64,000 nucleotides of DNA from Drosophila pseudoobscura (lineage: Eukaryota; Arthropoda; Insecta; Diptera; Drosophilidae): assembly GCF_009870125.1 (NCBI RefSeq), contig NC_046679.1, forward strand, positions 27,156,001 through 27,220,000, in the 5' to 3' direction. The position numbers were made by a program, and so were the translations under genes. The stretch's first letter is position 1. Each line of letters begins with the position of its first letter. The notes beneath the pieces are model-generated. The model did no database searches, had not been told where the DNA came from, and saw only the letters and a program-made list of their open reading frames with translations. Of the stretch, positions 23,188 to 34,577 are shown in pieces.

Positions 23188-23969
23188 ATGAAACGAGTTA
23201 GCGAATCCACTAGCAACCACATTACAATATGCAAGTTTCGAAGGGAAAAGAGCCCTCCTGGACGGATAACAGTGGACGAACAGATCGTCAGATTGAACGA
23301 GCAGATGGACATGGTGCTGGAAAACCAAAAGCAGATCATAGAAACCTTGAGAAAACTGACCAACAGCGGCAGTAAAGCGGACGAGTCGCGAGAATCACTG
23401 ATTGAAGAAGAAGAGCTACAAAAATTTCCTCTAACTGAAATCGAGCAACTGGACATAGTCGAGGAGGCGCTAAATGATCCGGATAATCGTTATGTAAGTG
23501 CCTTAGTGGGTTACAACAATAGGTATATATAGCTTTCTCTTTTGCAGTTTCAAACAATGAAGGATATTATAAAGCCCGAAAATAAGCCTCGTCCTGGGGG
23601 TCTGAGAAGACACTTTCATCTGCTAATGAAGGCGGACTTTTTTGTCCAATTCAACTACGATGGCATCCACAACAAATATCCGTTCAAGAAGTATAAAAAC
23701 TTCAATAATGCTATATATCGTACGTTAACTTTACTTCGATTTCTATATAATCTCTCTAATGTAGGGTTTGGTATGTTTCTTTCACAGGAATCCAAAAGGT
23801 TGATGGTTATACAGAAGATGATTATGTGACAGAAATTAGAGCAGTATTTCGTGCCTATAAGAATCGTAAAAGTAAAAATAATTCGAATGCAAGGAAAAAA
23901 CTCAAAGAAGCGCAGGCCCATTTTGAGCCAGAAATTGATTTTGAAAAGATCTTGTGGCCAGATGAATGA
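23188..23969 (+). CDS. DUF4806-like protein of unknown function
   Basis: Three exons (23188-23493, 23548-23719, 23788-23969) give 219 residues with phases that fit (Y|F; R as C|GA). After a basic N-terminus is a short coiled-coil-like segment, EQIVRLNEQMDMVLENQKQI. The rest, FPLTEIEQLDIVEEAL ... GGLRRHFHLLMKADFFVQFN ... KYKNFNNAIY, looks like the DUF4806 domain found in many insect proteins, often beside BESS/MADF or transposon-derived contexts. The C-terminus is lysine-rich. No function is known to me. The ATG lies only 12 bp after the hAT target duplication, so the leader must cross or start in the transposon. The assignment to DUF4806 is from pattern memory and needs a profile search. Confidence 0.7.
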
Positions 23970-24063
23970 ATACAGTATGAACAGTTGTCGTGCCTTATTG
24001 ACTAGAAATAGTTAGGTTAGTCTTGGCTCAGAGTTGTTTGGAACAACAAGTAATTGTCTCGAA

Positions 24064-24069
24064 AATAAA
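24064..24069 (+). promoter_or_regulatory. candidate poly(A) signal of the DUF4806-like gene
   Basis: AATAAA about 95 bp after the stop codon, followed by a T-rich stretch. It is the first canonical signal downstream. Confidence 0.5.
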
Positions 24070-24527
24070 TTCTTCCTATATTGTAAAAGGGTTACTCTTT
24101 TTATATTCTTCAATTCGAAAATGCGTGTTGCATACATCCACATCCGTCCTATCGTCCTAATTCACTTGATAATCTTTTGGTATACGTATGTTCTGTTATC
24201 GCAAAAGAAAGGAAACAAGAAAAGAGCCAGAAATTTAAAAGACATTGAACTTATTCTGACCATAAGATTCGTTGAATATGAGGGACTAGGTTATACTAGG
24301 GCAATCAACGGTAGCTCGCGTGCTGTATCGATTAGATTAGGTACCTATGTACATACATATGTGTTCGTATCTTTTATAGACTTCCAGCCGTCGTTTAGTT
24401 TGTTGCCGCGTGCATGTGTAAACAGTAAAATACCTGTATCGGCCTCAGTTATAAACCAGCATTTGACGAAGCTGTTTCTATATTTTTGGTTGCCTGGCGT
24501 CGAGTATCAAGCGATAAGAGTGCGAAA

Positions 24528-25717
24528 ATGCGTGCATATAATGGAAGAGTCTGGGGAACTTTGCACGATGGTGTGTACTTTTCGCAAAAATAACGTAAAT
24601 CATTAACAATTGATTCAATTGATGATAATTGATTGTGTTTTTAGGCAAATTCAAAGTCCAGAGTGTAACCGAAGCTGATCTGGAAGAGGCGCTTGATGTA
24701 AGTAAAAATATATATACCGTAAAGTCGTATGGGAGCAAAAGTCACAATATAAAAAAAAAGAACCAAGCTCTTATCAAATCTTCGTCTTTGCGATGGAGTG
24801 ATGCTGTGGGTAGGAATTTCATTGAAGACTTCCTCTGCTTCGGCAGCACGAAATCTACATTGGGCTGACAGACCCACGTGGCGTCGGTGGTGTAATGGTT
24901 AGCATAGTTGCCTTCCAAGCAGTTGACCCGGGTTCGATTCCCGGCCGACGCAGCTCGCTTTTTTGCAAAATTTGAATATTAATAGCTTTCTCTTTTTTGT
25001 AGGTTCTTGATGGTTCATTTTTTATTAACGAATCAGTTTGCATTGCTTGTGGTATTAATTTACCGCATAATGCTCAGGCCCGCCAAGAGTTACGAGAGTT
25101 ATGCAATATTACAGCCAAGGATGGGGTTTCTCTTTTGGTCAAGGAGGTGGCTACGGAGCGGATTGTAGCAGTGTCTTTTAACAAAATACAGGTAAGCAAG
25201 TGGACTCTCTTTATATCTGTAGCTCCTAAAATAAAAATTCTTCCAGTACCCCCCAGCGCCTGGCGAGGATCATTTCTTTTTGAAATTCCGCAATGAGGTC
25301 GCTCAGAGTCCCCAGGCCCGTCGTTTGATGGATTTTATGATTGAAGTCGACGAGAGGATTGATGTTTGCGCCATGTACAATATGGATTGCTTCTGTGAGC
25401 TTATGTTTTTGGCCACCTTGCCCTCCCATGAGCGTATGGGACTGGGTCGGGCTTTGGCCAGCTATACCATAGAACTCACTAAAGAGCTTGCGGAGGGTAA
25501 GGGTCTGGAGGACATTGATGAGCAGCTGCGTTCCCAACGTCCAGAGGCTGTGACAGCCCTATGGAGCGGGAGTTTCTCACAAAAAGTTGGCCGGGCTTCA
25601 AATTTCAAGGTTCTTAATTCTGTTTCCTATGAGGACTTCGAATTCGAAGGCAAGCGTTTTAGCGAGCGCATAAGTCCCTTGCATAAGACCTGCGAACATG
25701 TCATATACAAGTTCTAA
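24528..25717 (+). CDS. GNAT-fold N-acetyltransferase-like protein, copy 1
   Basis: Four exons are inferred (24528-24570, 24645-24697, 25003-25191, 25247-25717), totalling 251 residues. All phases agree: G split as G|GC, then D|V and Q|Y. The layout matches insect arylalkylamine N-acetyltransferase-like proteins: an opening strand with KFKVQSVTEADLEEAL, a middle EVATERIVAVSFNKI strand, and an acetyl-CoA loop in LATLPSHERMGLGRAL (ERMGLG fits the R/QxxGxG/A motif). These cytosolic enzymes acetylate amines such as dopamine, but this substrate is unknown. The first exon is short and least certain; an overlapping frame from the ATG at 24541 does not splice in phase. A tRNA-Gly gene lies in the second intron, in the same direction. 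A divergent paralogue follows at 26807. Confidence 0.75.
24881..24952 (+). tRNA. tRNA-Gly-TCC: tRNA-Gly (TCC)
   Basis: This is a 72-nt cloverleaf: acceptor GCGTCGG pairs with CCGACGC, followed by discriminator A. The anticodon loop is CTTCCAA with anticodon TCC. The A box TGGTGTAATGG and B box GGTTCGATTCC are intact, and a T6 run a few bases downstream serves as the Pol III terminator. It lies inside an intron of the first GNAT gene, transcribed in the same direction. Confidence 0.97.
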
Positions 25718-26349
25718 AAAATCTTGAAGAAATTTGTAGTATACAACGTACAGGTTCTAGGAGTAAACTAAACTGGAGTAGGAAGCACGCGCTGGCTTCG
25801 GATTTTGTCTCTGGCCGGCGGGGTGTGGGCATGGAGGCAGTTTACTACCAATTTAGAGCTCAGGCAAAGGTTACATAGGCGAGGTATGGTATAATGATCT
25901 TAAATATACAAAAATGTGCAAGAACTAGATTACGTGTTCATTATAGGAACACTAAAACTTTAAACTTCAGACAAAAACCGGGTATATGGCAAGTCCCTCA
26001 AGTGTATGAGTACTACGTGTATAATACCGTGATCATGGTTGAAGACCAACAAATAGTTACCGCACATGCATGTTTTTCATATGGCTTACTTGTTTCATGA
26101 TAATCACTTACGAGACGAATAATAACTTTGGCTTGGGGATATATATTTTCTCCGTCCACGGCATGGAACTATCACTTTGCCCTGGTAGGAATCTTTGGCT
26201 TTGGCTTTATCAAAGCACACCAGATCTTAAAATCGAAATGTGGTACGGCCTAGTTTTAGGCTGTTATTTCGGAGTTAGCTGTTGATATTTCCAATAAATA
26301 AGGCACGACAAGCGTCGAATACTGCAAATTAAAACAAAAAATTTAGATG
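25718..26349. other. intergenic between GNAT copy 1 and the second tRNA
   Basis: Nothing coding is supported. It contains the 3' flank of GNAT copy 1, with no canonical AATAAA close to the stop, and the T-rich Pol III terminator side of the inverted tRNA at its right edge (AAAACAAAAAATTT on the plus strand). Confidence 0.4.
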
Positions 26350-26421
26350 TGCGTCGGCCGGGAATCGAACCCGGGTCAACTGCTTGGAAGGCAACTATGC
26401 TAACCATTACACCACCGACGC
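26350..26421 (-). tRNA. tRNA-Gly-TCC: tRNA-Gly (TCC), inverted copy
   Basis: Its sequence is identical over all 72 nt to the tRNA at 24881-24952, on the opposite strand. Anticodon TCC, A and B boxes are intact. On the minus strand a run of T follows the 3' end (TAAATTTTTTG). The two genes face each other across 1.4 kb, within the interval of the two GNAT paralogues. Confidence 0.97.
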
Positions 26422-26529
26422 CATGCGGAGGTGGGCTAGCATTTGCCTTCTTGAGACTTTTCTGATGAAAGCCAACAGATGTCGTGCTGTTCGATAGGTT
26501 ACATACTCGATATCTTTTAGCTGTAGTTA

Positions 26530-26540
26530 CGGTCACACTT
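26530..26540 (+). promoter_or_regulatory. Motif 1 of GNAT copy 2 promoter
   Basis: CGGTCACACTT matches YGGTCACACTR except at the last base. It is 266 bp before the GNAT copy 2 ATG, so it could mark its TATA-less start site. Confidence 0.5.
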
Positions 26541-26806
26541 GGAGTTTGCCGTTGAGTTTGAATTTGAATTGTTTTCCGGTGAAGCCGCTTTTAATTAATT
26601 ATTGTAATAACGGAGTTATAATTTCGGGTTTGAATTTATCGGTGACTATACTTCTTCTAAGTCAAAAACTCTCTGTTATTAGAATACATTTAGAGAAACA
26701 GAAAACCGGAACATGCTGAGTAACGCTTTGAGAAGCAAATCGAAAATAATTAATACATTTACAATTAGCTGTCGAGGTACAGCTTTCAAATCAGTGTTCT
26801 AAAAAC

Positions 26807-27594
26807 ATGGACTGTATAAACATTTTAGACGGAAAATATCAGATTCTGCGTGTCACGCCGGACTTGTATGATGAAACTGAACAGGTAGGCATCCTCTGTA
26901 ATGGCTCTTGCATCCACTTAACATTTCTTTCCGCAGCTATTGACTGATTTATCGGTGAACCATGAATTGACATGCCTGGCAACCAAACTGAAAGATTCAC
27001 CTGTAGCCATATCAGAGCTCCGTGCACTAGTTAGACATGTCCTGTCCTGTGGCATTTCCTTTGCCATACGGCACGTGTGCAGTGGTAGAATTGTGTCAGC
27101 AGTTGCTAATATAATCTTTGTGAGTCTTCTTCTGGTTCGATGGTAGATAGATCTCTCTTTTATTTTACATCCTTTCTAACCAGAACGAAAAAAAGTATAG
27201 CATTTATGAATTGACGGAGTACAGATGTCCCAAAATGATCAAATACAACAAGCTTTGGATGGATCTCGAAGTCAGCTACAACATCTACAAAGAGTGGGAA
27301 ATGGATTCGATTCTGGAAATTGCTTATTTGGCAACGCATCTCGACTTTAGGTGTCGCGGCCTGGCATTCCAATTGTTCAAACATACCATTGACTTTGCGC
27401 GACTTATGTCGGAGGAAAAGCTGCCATCGGACCTAATTTTAAAGGATATGCAAAAGGAAATACCAAAGGGTGTGATGACAATGCTCACATCGCCCTATAG
27501 CAGGAAATGTGGTTACAAATTGGGCTTGGAAATAGTCAAGACATGGCCAATATCAGATTGGGGAGTCGTAGAGCTTCAGGCGATCAAGTTTTAA
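26807..27594 (+). CDS. GNAT-fold N-acetyltransferase-like protein, copy 2
   Basis: Three exons (26807-26884, 26937-27119, 27184-27594) encode 223 residues; all introns are phase 0. It shares the layout of the neighbouring gene: KYQILRVTPDLYDETE at the start, a RHVCSGRIVSAVANIIF middle strand, and IAYLATHLDFRCRGLAFQLF, a weaker version of the acetyl-CoA loop (R-C-R-G-L-A). The SPYSRKCGYKLGLEIVK end resembles WSGSFSQKVGRASNFK in copy 1, as in insect AANAT-like proteins. The gene pair probably arose by local duplication. Divergence in motif A and in the 5' half suggests altered or lost activity. The substrate is unknown. Confidence 0.72.
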
Positions 27595-29820
27595 TATAAC
27601 CTTCAATATGATTCTTTGAAACGTTTCAAAAGTTTTAATCCATTTAGTGCTGTTCTCAACCCCTTTATTAAAATCTATTTCCATTGTTGATTTCAATTTT
27701 TGCACTTTCAAATATATAAAAAAACTTTTCAAATGAGATTAAAATCCACATCCCCATCCACCGAGTGCTCGTTGAGGCATGCACTCAAGAGGATTTCCCT
27801 CGTCCTGATCCGTCCGCTCTCCCTAATGCTCAGTGTCAACACACAGAGACAGGGTATCGGGGCGAGAGCAGTGTGATAAGCATTTCGATCCTACTTTACC
27901 TCTCTGTCTGTATGCCTCAACAATGCATTTGGGTTTTTAATTAGAATTGGAATAACAAAAAAAAAAAACTGAGAAAGACTTTGCCAAAAAGGCGGCACTG
28001 GCAAGGGCAACGGCCACCCCTTTTGCGGCAGGGGCAATTGCGTGTAATGATATCGGGTAGATCATATGTATAGTATGGGAGGTACAACTACTATATGGGG
28101 TTGTCGGTCGTCGAGGCGGTTACGCTTGATTGTGCTATATGACGTGTGCATAATTCGACGAGTGCCGAGGCCAGTTTAGTAGGGAACTTTATTTATTTTC
28201 TGTACGGCTGGCGCCTAATTATATAGCCAAGTATATGTACGGGCTCTTTAGTGGGAACTAATGCCTGCAGAAAGCTAAAGCAGGTTGATTTAGAGAGGGT
28301 ATGGTATGAGCAAAATTGGTACTTGGAAAGCCGTAAATTAATTGGAAAACCGCTCTGATGTTTCAATATTATGCTTGGATTTAAATATTTATGCCATTAA
28401 TTTGCAGCCGAGAGTGGTTTCATATTTAAATTAAATATGGGTTATATTTAAAATTATTTTTAATACATTTAATATATATCTGAATGAAATCTATATGATT
28501 AAAGGTCATGGGGCTCAAAGGAGGTCTATCTAAGGCTTAGATCAAACCCCTAAACTAAAGCTTTCAGCCCAGGCAAATGCCACCGCAAGACAACTTGATA
28601 AAATTGGAAACTAATTTGTTTATACAGCTGCACAAAACGAGCAACGCCGAGCAACGATAACAACGCAGAAACAAAGGCCCAGAGAAAGGCCCAGGAATAC
28701 GGATGGGCCGGATGGATTGGATGTTAGGGCTAAGGGTAAGGACCCTGGGCGCAGAGGCAAAAACAATTTGTTTATCATGGTATGGTATCCCTAGTGAGGT
28801 TGTCTGATGATGAGGCAACAACAGACACGACACACAGGAGAGAGGCGCGCAGGAAAAAGGACAACAAACAGAGAGCTCCGAAGGAAGAGCCATTCAGGGG
28901 TGGGCGAGTGAGGCACTCTAAAAGCATATTTTGACACCCCTGTCTATGGTTCTGGGCTCCGTAAAATATGCAGCAAATATTGCAAACCCAAACGCATTTT
29001 AATGGAGCTGTTACCCGTTGAGGAAATGGAAGTGGAAATCCCAGACAGTGCAAATATTTGCCAATGTCTTTCCGCTAATGCTTAAAAATTATGCTGGTTG
29101 ACAAATTCCATTGGGTCTTTTGATGGGTCTGTGTGCGTTTGTTTTTTTTTATGTTGGGCATTTGTTTGACTAGTTTTGTGTTCGGTTGAAACAAATCATT
29201 AATTAGACTTAGGCGCCTGTAGGAAATACTAATCCACATGGTGTGAAAGAACGAACACCAAGCTGATGATTATTCCGACACATCATTGTGGAACTTGTGC
29301 AGCTGCCACAACCATCCGCTCCCTCCCCTTCCTTCCCCGTGCGACAATCCCGCAGGCGAAACACTTGTCTACATCGAAATATCAACACCTCTTCCATTGT
29401 CAAGCACTTGGGCAATAATTCCGCTTAAACAGATAAACCGAGCGACTGAATCAAAAAACAATTTAATGTGAACACGGCCTGAAAAACTCCACTAGCCACC
29501 CAACCCACCTTCAGAGAACGGGCTTCCTAATAAGCTTATAGCAACCCTTAAAATGCCACCCGAAACTTTGGGTTTCCTCGCTTCCGATTGGCGGAGCATT
29601 TAACTCCGCCCGCACCGCCATTGATAGAGACGGAATACTGTGTATCTGCAACCCCTCGGGTGTGTGTAGAACGCTTCTTATCAGACAAGTCCTGGCATTC
29701 GCTTTCCGGCTGTCTCTGAGTTCGCAACGAGGACGCGCTTCGATGTCAGTGTCCGCCGTGCATTGAGCAACGTTCCATCTATATCAGGGGATATCTAGGG
29801 TCTAGGGGGTTCGCAAAAGT
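27595..29820. other. non-coding upstream region of Fer1
   Basis: No exon is supported on either strand. A long A-run lies at 27957-27968 and otherwise the stretch is unique AT-rich DNA. It is expected to carry Fer1 enhancers. The ORFs on the minus strand near 28564-29053 are unsupported by domain or codon pattern. Confidence 0.45.
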
Positions 29821-29821
29821 C

Positions 29822-29959
29822 ATTCGTTTCGTGTGTGTATGAAATATTTAGTGCTTAAGTGGATGTGCAATTTTAATACGTCTAAAAGTAATTGATTTTA
29901 AAAATTGGAAATCAATCTAGTCAAAACGATCATTGGATATATTTTGGGTGTGTCTGTGA
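29822..29959 (+). other. possible non-coding first exon of Fer1
   Basis: GTCATTCG around 29819-29826 fits the fly initiator (TCAKTY) with A at 29822. A strong donor, GAG|GTAAGT, occurs at 29959/29960. A plausible acceptor, GTGCAACAG|ATTCC, is 24 bp before the Fer1 ATG. Together these could form a short untranslated exon spliced over about 1 kb. No TATA box or DPE was seen. RNA data would decide it. Confidence 0.3.
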
Positions 29960-30982
29960 GGTAAGTTAGGCGATTATAACTTGACGTGATATGTGATAGC
30001 AGGAACATGGATATATACATAAGTGATTGAAATCAGTACCCACTGTCTTAATGTTCTGGTATCTGTGTAAAATCAAGGATTGTCTACTCATATTTTTGGT
30101 ATACAGAATTCCAAAAGAGTAGGGAAGGTTAGATTCGTTACCACATTATACCATTGGAATTATATAATACTTCCATCGGTATTCTATCGGTACCCTGATT
30201 CATCGGAAACTGAATGATGAGAGATTGTTGTACCTGGTACGAGATCCTTGTAAAAGGCAAGGAAGAAGCGAAATCGATCTTTTTTAAAAGATGTGTCCTC
30301 TTGTTCTTAGGATCACCAAATGATGTAAATTTTCCACTCTACATTTAGAATCTATAAAAGTACGAAGATCTGTGGTTATAACCAGGTACCGCATGTCACA
30401 TGTCATGCAATAGCTCACATCCGTTGTTTTTGTTAGTTTATATGAAATGTTAGGGGGAAAGCCTTTTACTTCCTATGAAAATATTTCAGCTATGGCTTCG
30501 TTAGGATTAAGTTTAACTCTGCATATATTTAACTATATAGATACATCCAAAAGTGTGATTCAAATCCCCATCAGACTGATAAACACTTATCTTTCGCACT
30601 CTTGAACAATCCCATTTGTAACTGAAATGTTTATCCATGTAACATGACACCTATCATATCTATTAGCAGCAATAAAACCATATCTTATCTAATCGGAAAA
30701 ACTGTTTAACATGTTTATTATCACAAACCAACAACTGAACAAGTACAGCAGAAGCCTACAAATAAACCCCCTATTTAATATTCCGTCATTTCCAGAGAGA
30801 GGGAGAATCAAAAGTCGAGAAGGACACTTGTCACCCATTTGTTCACCCACTCCCCAGAAGAACGGCACGTGCTGGTCACGCGTCGGCAATCAGGGCCAGT
30901 CGGAAGCGGAAGTGTTAGCTTAACCGTTATGCACTTGTCGGCCAATTAGTGTGCAACAGATTCCATAGCATTCGGGCGCAAG

Positions 30983-33900
30983 ATGTTTTCCATGGACAAC
31001 TTTGACTTGGAGGCCACCATGGCGCGTCACTTCTTTGAGGGATCGCAGGCCACCAATGCCTCCACCTCGAGCTCCGAGTACTTCTTTGGCGACGAGCACA
31101 GCTCGGAGAGCGATGACGAGGACGATGCCTATAGCAGCGGCTTCAACAGCGACCAGGAGAACACGGAGAAGACGTAAGGATTGGAGTGTTTAGGTGGGGG
31201 ATCGATGGGCAAGGCTTTAATTAATTCCAGCTTCTCGTTTAGACGGCGCAGCCACAAGCCGCGTCGCTTGAAGTGCGCCTCCCAGATGGCCCAGCAGCGG
31301 CAGGCGGCCAATCTCCGAGAGCGCAGACGGATGCAGAGCATCAATGAGGCATTCGAGGGACTGAGGACTCATATTCCAACGCTGCCATATGAGAAGCGTC
31401 TGAGTAAGGTAAGCAATCGGGGAAGGATCGGGGATGATCATTACTGAAGCGTTCATAAGCGTTTATACACCCTCGCATGCCATCATTCTATCATTCCCAC
31501 CCATTAATAACCTCTCAAATGCAATCCCCTCTTTCAGGTCGATACACTCAAGCTGGCCATCAGCTATATAACATTCCTCAGCGAAATGGTCAAGAAGGAT
31601 AAGAATGGAAACGAGCCAGGACTGAGCTTGCAGCGTAATTACCAAAAGGAACCGCCCAAGAAAATCATCCTCAAGGATCGCAGTAAGTTGTCAATCAATC
31701 AAAAGTGCTACGGTATCGTGTGGGTTCAGTCCACATTTAATAACATAATTCGCACGGGTGGGGCGACTGTCTGGCGTATTCAAAGGCCATCATCGATGGG
31801 AAGGTGGCTGGTTTTTGGGTCTGGGTCGTTCACAACAGATCGTACAGGGGATGCATGGCTATGGTTTGGGATTCTGGGTCTGTTCTGCCTCTGCCTAAGT
31901 GTAACTAATTAGAATTTTCACACTTCTCGCACGGGGGGTTCAGTTCGGTTTGGTTCGGTTCGGTTCTCTTTGCGGGGCTTTGCGTGACTGCCAGTCAAGG
32001 AAATTGTTTTGCTCATTGCCGTCGCATCGATCACTCGGGATGTAGGCCGTTGGATGTTGGATGTGGCTGTGGCTGTGGCTTGGAAAGGTTTTCCACAAGT
32101 TTCGGGAGGAAACAAAGGCTATGGATTAGGGGTTTCCGTGTGTGTGCCAGCTCATAAAAGTTGCTTTAGTCACGGTTTTTTTGGTTAATAATTTTTCTAT
32201 TCAAAATGTATGACACTGCAACTGGCCTGCAACGAGTTCCGGCCACAGCATCTGCATAACTAATAGCCCAGGCACTTGGTACCCTAAAAGGGTGTCGATG
32301 TGGGGTTACGCGTCTAGCAAAAAGGGGTTCGAGATTCCTCATTGAGTGTTATGCATAGCTAAAAACTATTCCCAACTTTTTTTTATAGGTTTTTTTTTCG
32401 ACCAATGTATGTCAAAACAGAAATTTTGAATGGTTAAAGTTCGTCCATGAACGGGTTTTTTTTTCTGTTGGAAATATATCATGTAAAGTGGTTGAGGGGG
32501 TACCTAAATTATATTAAAATTTAGAGCTCTGGGAATTTGGGAGTTTTTTTCAAGAAATTCAAATATTCTGTATTAATTAGGTTTATTTATGGATCTCTTT
32601 ATTGGGCGTATATATCTGCTAAATTATATTTCACATGGACATGGGAGATCCCCAAGGAATGGTATTTTTTTTTAGCGACAAGGGAAGAAAATGATCCGAT
32701 AATTGTTGAATGGATTGATGTTAAGGAAAGAAGTTTTCTTTCAATAACTTCCAGTAGGACAATGTGCGTATGTGATAGCCATAGAATTATTAGCGATAGA
32801 GGATTAGATCGATTCAAGACGGTGTCCATTGCAGACGTGGAGGTCGGTTCAAGACTGTGTCGGATTGAAGACCTTTTCTAGTCGCACGAAGGTGCCGTGC
32901 GGGAGCATATGTATATGGATGGGTTACAGTGGGCAAGTAGCAAATAATAATAGGTTTTTACCTTAATATACTATATGGACTAAGGCTAATATCGGGCTGC
33001 GTAATCCCACAGTTTTCAAACCCAAGGAGAAACCCGTCTCCTTAGTATATAAAAACGCATTGATTGTGATTATTGGTTGCCCTCCTTCTAAGGCAGGTTA
33101 AGAACGAACTCCTGATAAAGTCCCTAACAAAATGAACATGCAAGCAAGCTCTGCTGATGTATAATTTGTTTTTTTTTCCTGATAAAAATCCCCCCACATG
33201 GCCATACACCTTGCCCTCTCCCAACAACCATTGACAGAAAGACAGACGGACTGACAGACAAACGGACAGATAGATAGAGCGACAGTTGGGGGGAAATACA
33301 CGGAGAATAGTAACAACAAAGGCAACAACAACAAAGCACAATCGACATAATCATAGCGTGAGAAATTCGTTACACTCTAGCAGATGTCTACTGTCGCCAT
33401 CCATTTCGTCGACAAGGTTCTCGGTGCTCGGTGCTCGGTGCTCGCTTAAAGGCCAAGTGAATGTCGACCCGGGCACAGGACGCAGGACCCCAGAGCCATG
33501 GAGCTCTGATGGCAAAAGCGTTTTCATGCTTAACGGGCATTAAAAATGTTGCAGCAAAAACAAAAATACATACATACATATATACATACATATATACCGT
33601 ATATACTCGTAGATAAAATCGCACAAAAAAAAGGAAACTTTTCGGGGGGCTACTACCCAATGAAACGCCCATTTAAACGGGTGCAAAGGAGGCAGTGCGG
33701 CAGTATGGGGGGGAGTGTGGCACGCGCCTGGCATATGTTCACACCAACTTGCAACAAGACCATGGTGGAAGCTGTGGGGTGGTGTCGAATATTTGAGCAA
33801 CACCCGCATAAAGCACTTGAAATCCTGGAGTGCTACAAATTGCCCATCCCGGGTGGGATTTTTCTCTGTCTGGGATGCAAGCTGATTGGACGCCTGACTT

Positions 33901-34577
33901 AGCTGGGGTAGGGTTTTGGGTTCCGGTTTGGGTTTTGGGCTTTGGTTTTGTTTGTTCAAGGGAAATGGCGGTGCGGCACAGCAGGGCGGCAGCTGCAACA
34001 ACAAGAAGGAAGGTATCGAATGCGGAACGGAACGGATCCGAACCCTTTAGCCCATTGCTTGTTTGCTCTGCATCGCTGATGGGCTTGTAATGTGGCCGCT
34101 AATGGCATTTCCTCAGTTTTTGGCAACAATTTTAATTGTTTGGGCGGTTCTTGACTCTTGATTGGGTGTCTTTGTATTCGTAGGTATTAGGGAAAATATC
34201 TTTTAGAGTCTGGAAATCGAGGGAAAGCCGTGTCAAGAAAGACACTGCTCTTAGCTCCCATTTCTAGATACATTTTTCCCCATTTTACTCACTCTCTGAA
34301 ACTATTCTTCTTCCCAGCAGGCGGCGTGGCGCATTCCTTGTCCTGGTATCGCAAGGGCGATCGATATCCGGGCAGCAAGCTTTATGCCCGCACCTGGACA
34401 CCAGAGGATCCACGCGGCCCCATCTCACAGATCCAACCGCTGTACAACAACACCAACTCGAATCAAAATCAAAATAGTAATCAAAGCAGCGATGATTTCA
34501 ATGGCAGTGCCGGCTCCACCGATATGTCGGATCCTGGAGTCGGGGCCAGCATCTATGGCAGCGGCAATGGCATGTGA
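30983..34577 (+). CDS. Fer1: Fer1, bHLH factor of the PTF1A/p48 family
   Basis: Four exons (30983-31173, 31243-31408, 31538-31682, 34321-34577) encode 252 residues. After an acidic, Ser-rich N-terminus, the bHLH spans about residues 83-136: basic region [20 protein letters not shown], loop [14 protein letters not shown], helix 2 [17 protein letters not shown]. The last exon carries [14 protein letters not shown] and the box [17 protein letters not shown] is the tryptophan motif with which PTF1A binds the Notch effector RBPJ/Su(H), so a trimeric complex is likely here too. The orthologue in D. melanogaster is 48-related-1. The third intron is 2.6 kb; its acceptor is a CAGCAG tandem, giving R-S-GV or R-TG-GV. 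Splice phases were checked at all junctions. Confidence 0.93.
31683..34317. other. large third intron of Fer1
   Basis: This 2.6-kb intron is bounded by A|GTAAGT and TTCCCAGCAG|GC. It contains a GGTTC pentamer array near 31942-31964, three tandem copies of an 8-mer (CGGTGCTC) near 33420-33445, TACA/TATA microsatellites near 33567-33610 and a short hairpin, AAGGAGA...TCTCCTT, near 33024-33043. A 114-residue open frame at 32537-32881 starts at TTG, has no recognisable domain and is left out as a gene. Confidence 0.55.

Noticed and set aside
24034-24606. 190-codon frame between the DUF4806-like gene and GNAT copy 1
   Set aside because: It starts at TTG, has no recognisable domain, overlaps the GNAT first exon in another frame, and its start lies before the upstream gene's poly(A) signal.
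32537-32881. 114-codon frame in the Fer1 intron
   Set aside because: It has no ATG near the start, no domain and no splice partners; the length is within chance for AT-rich DNA. A conservation test could reopen it.
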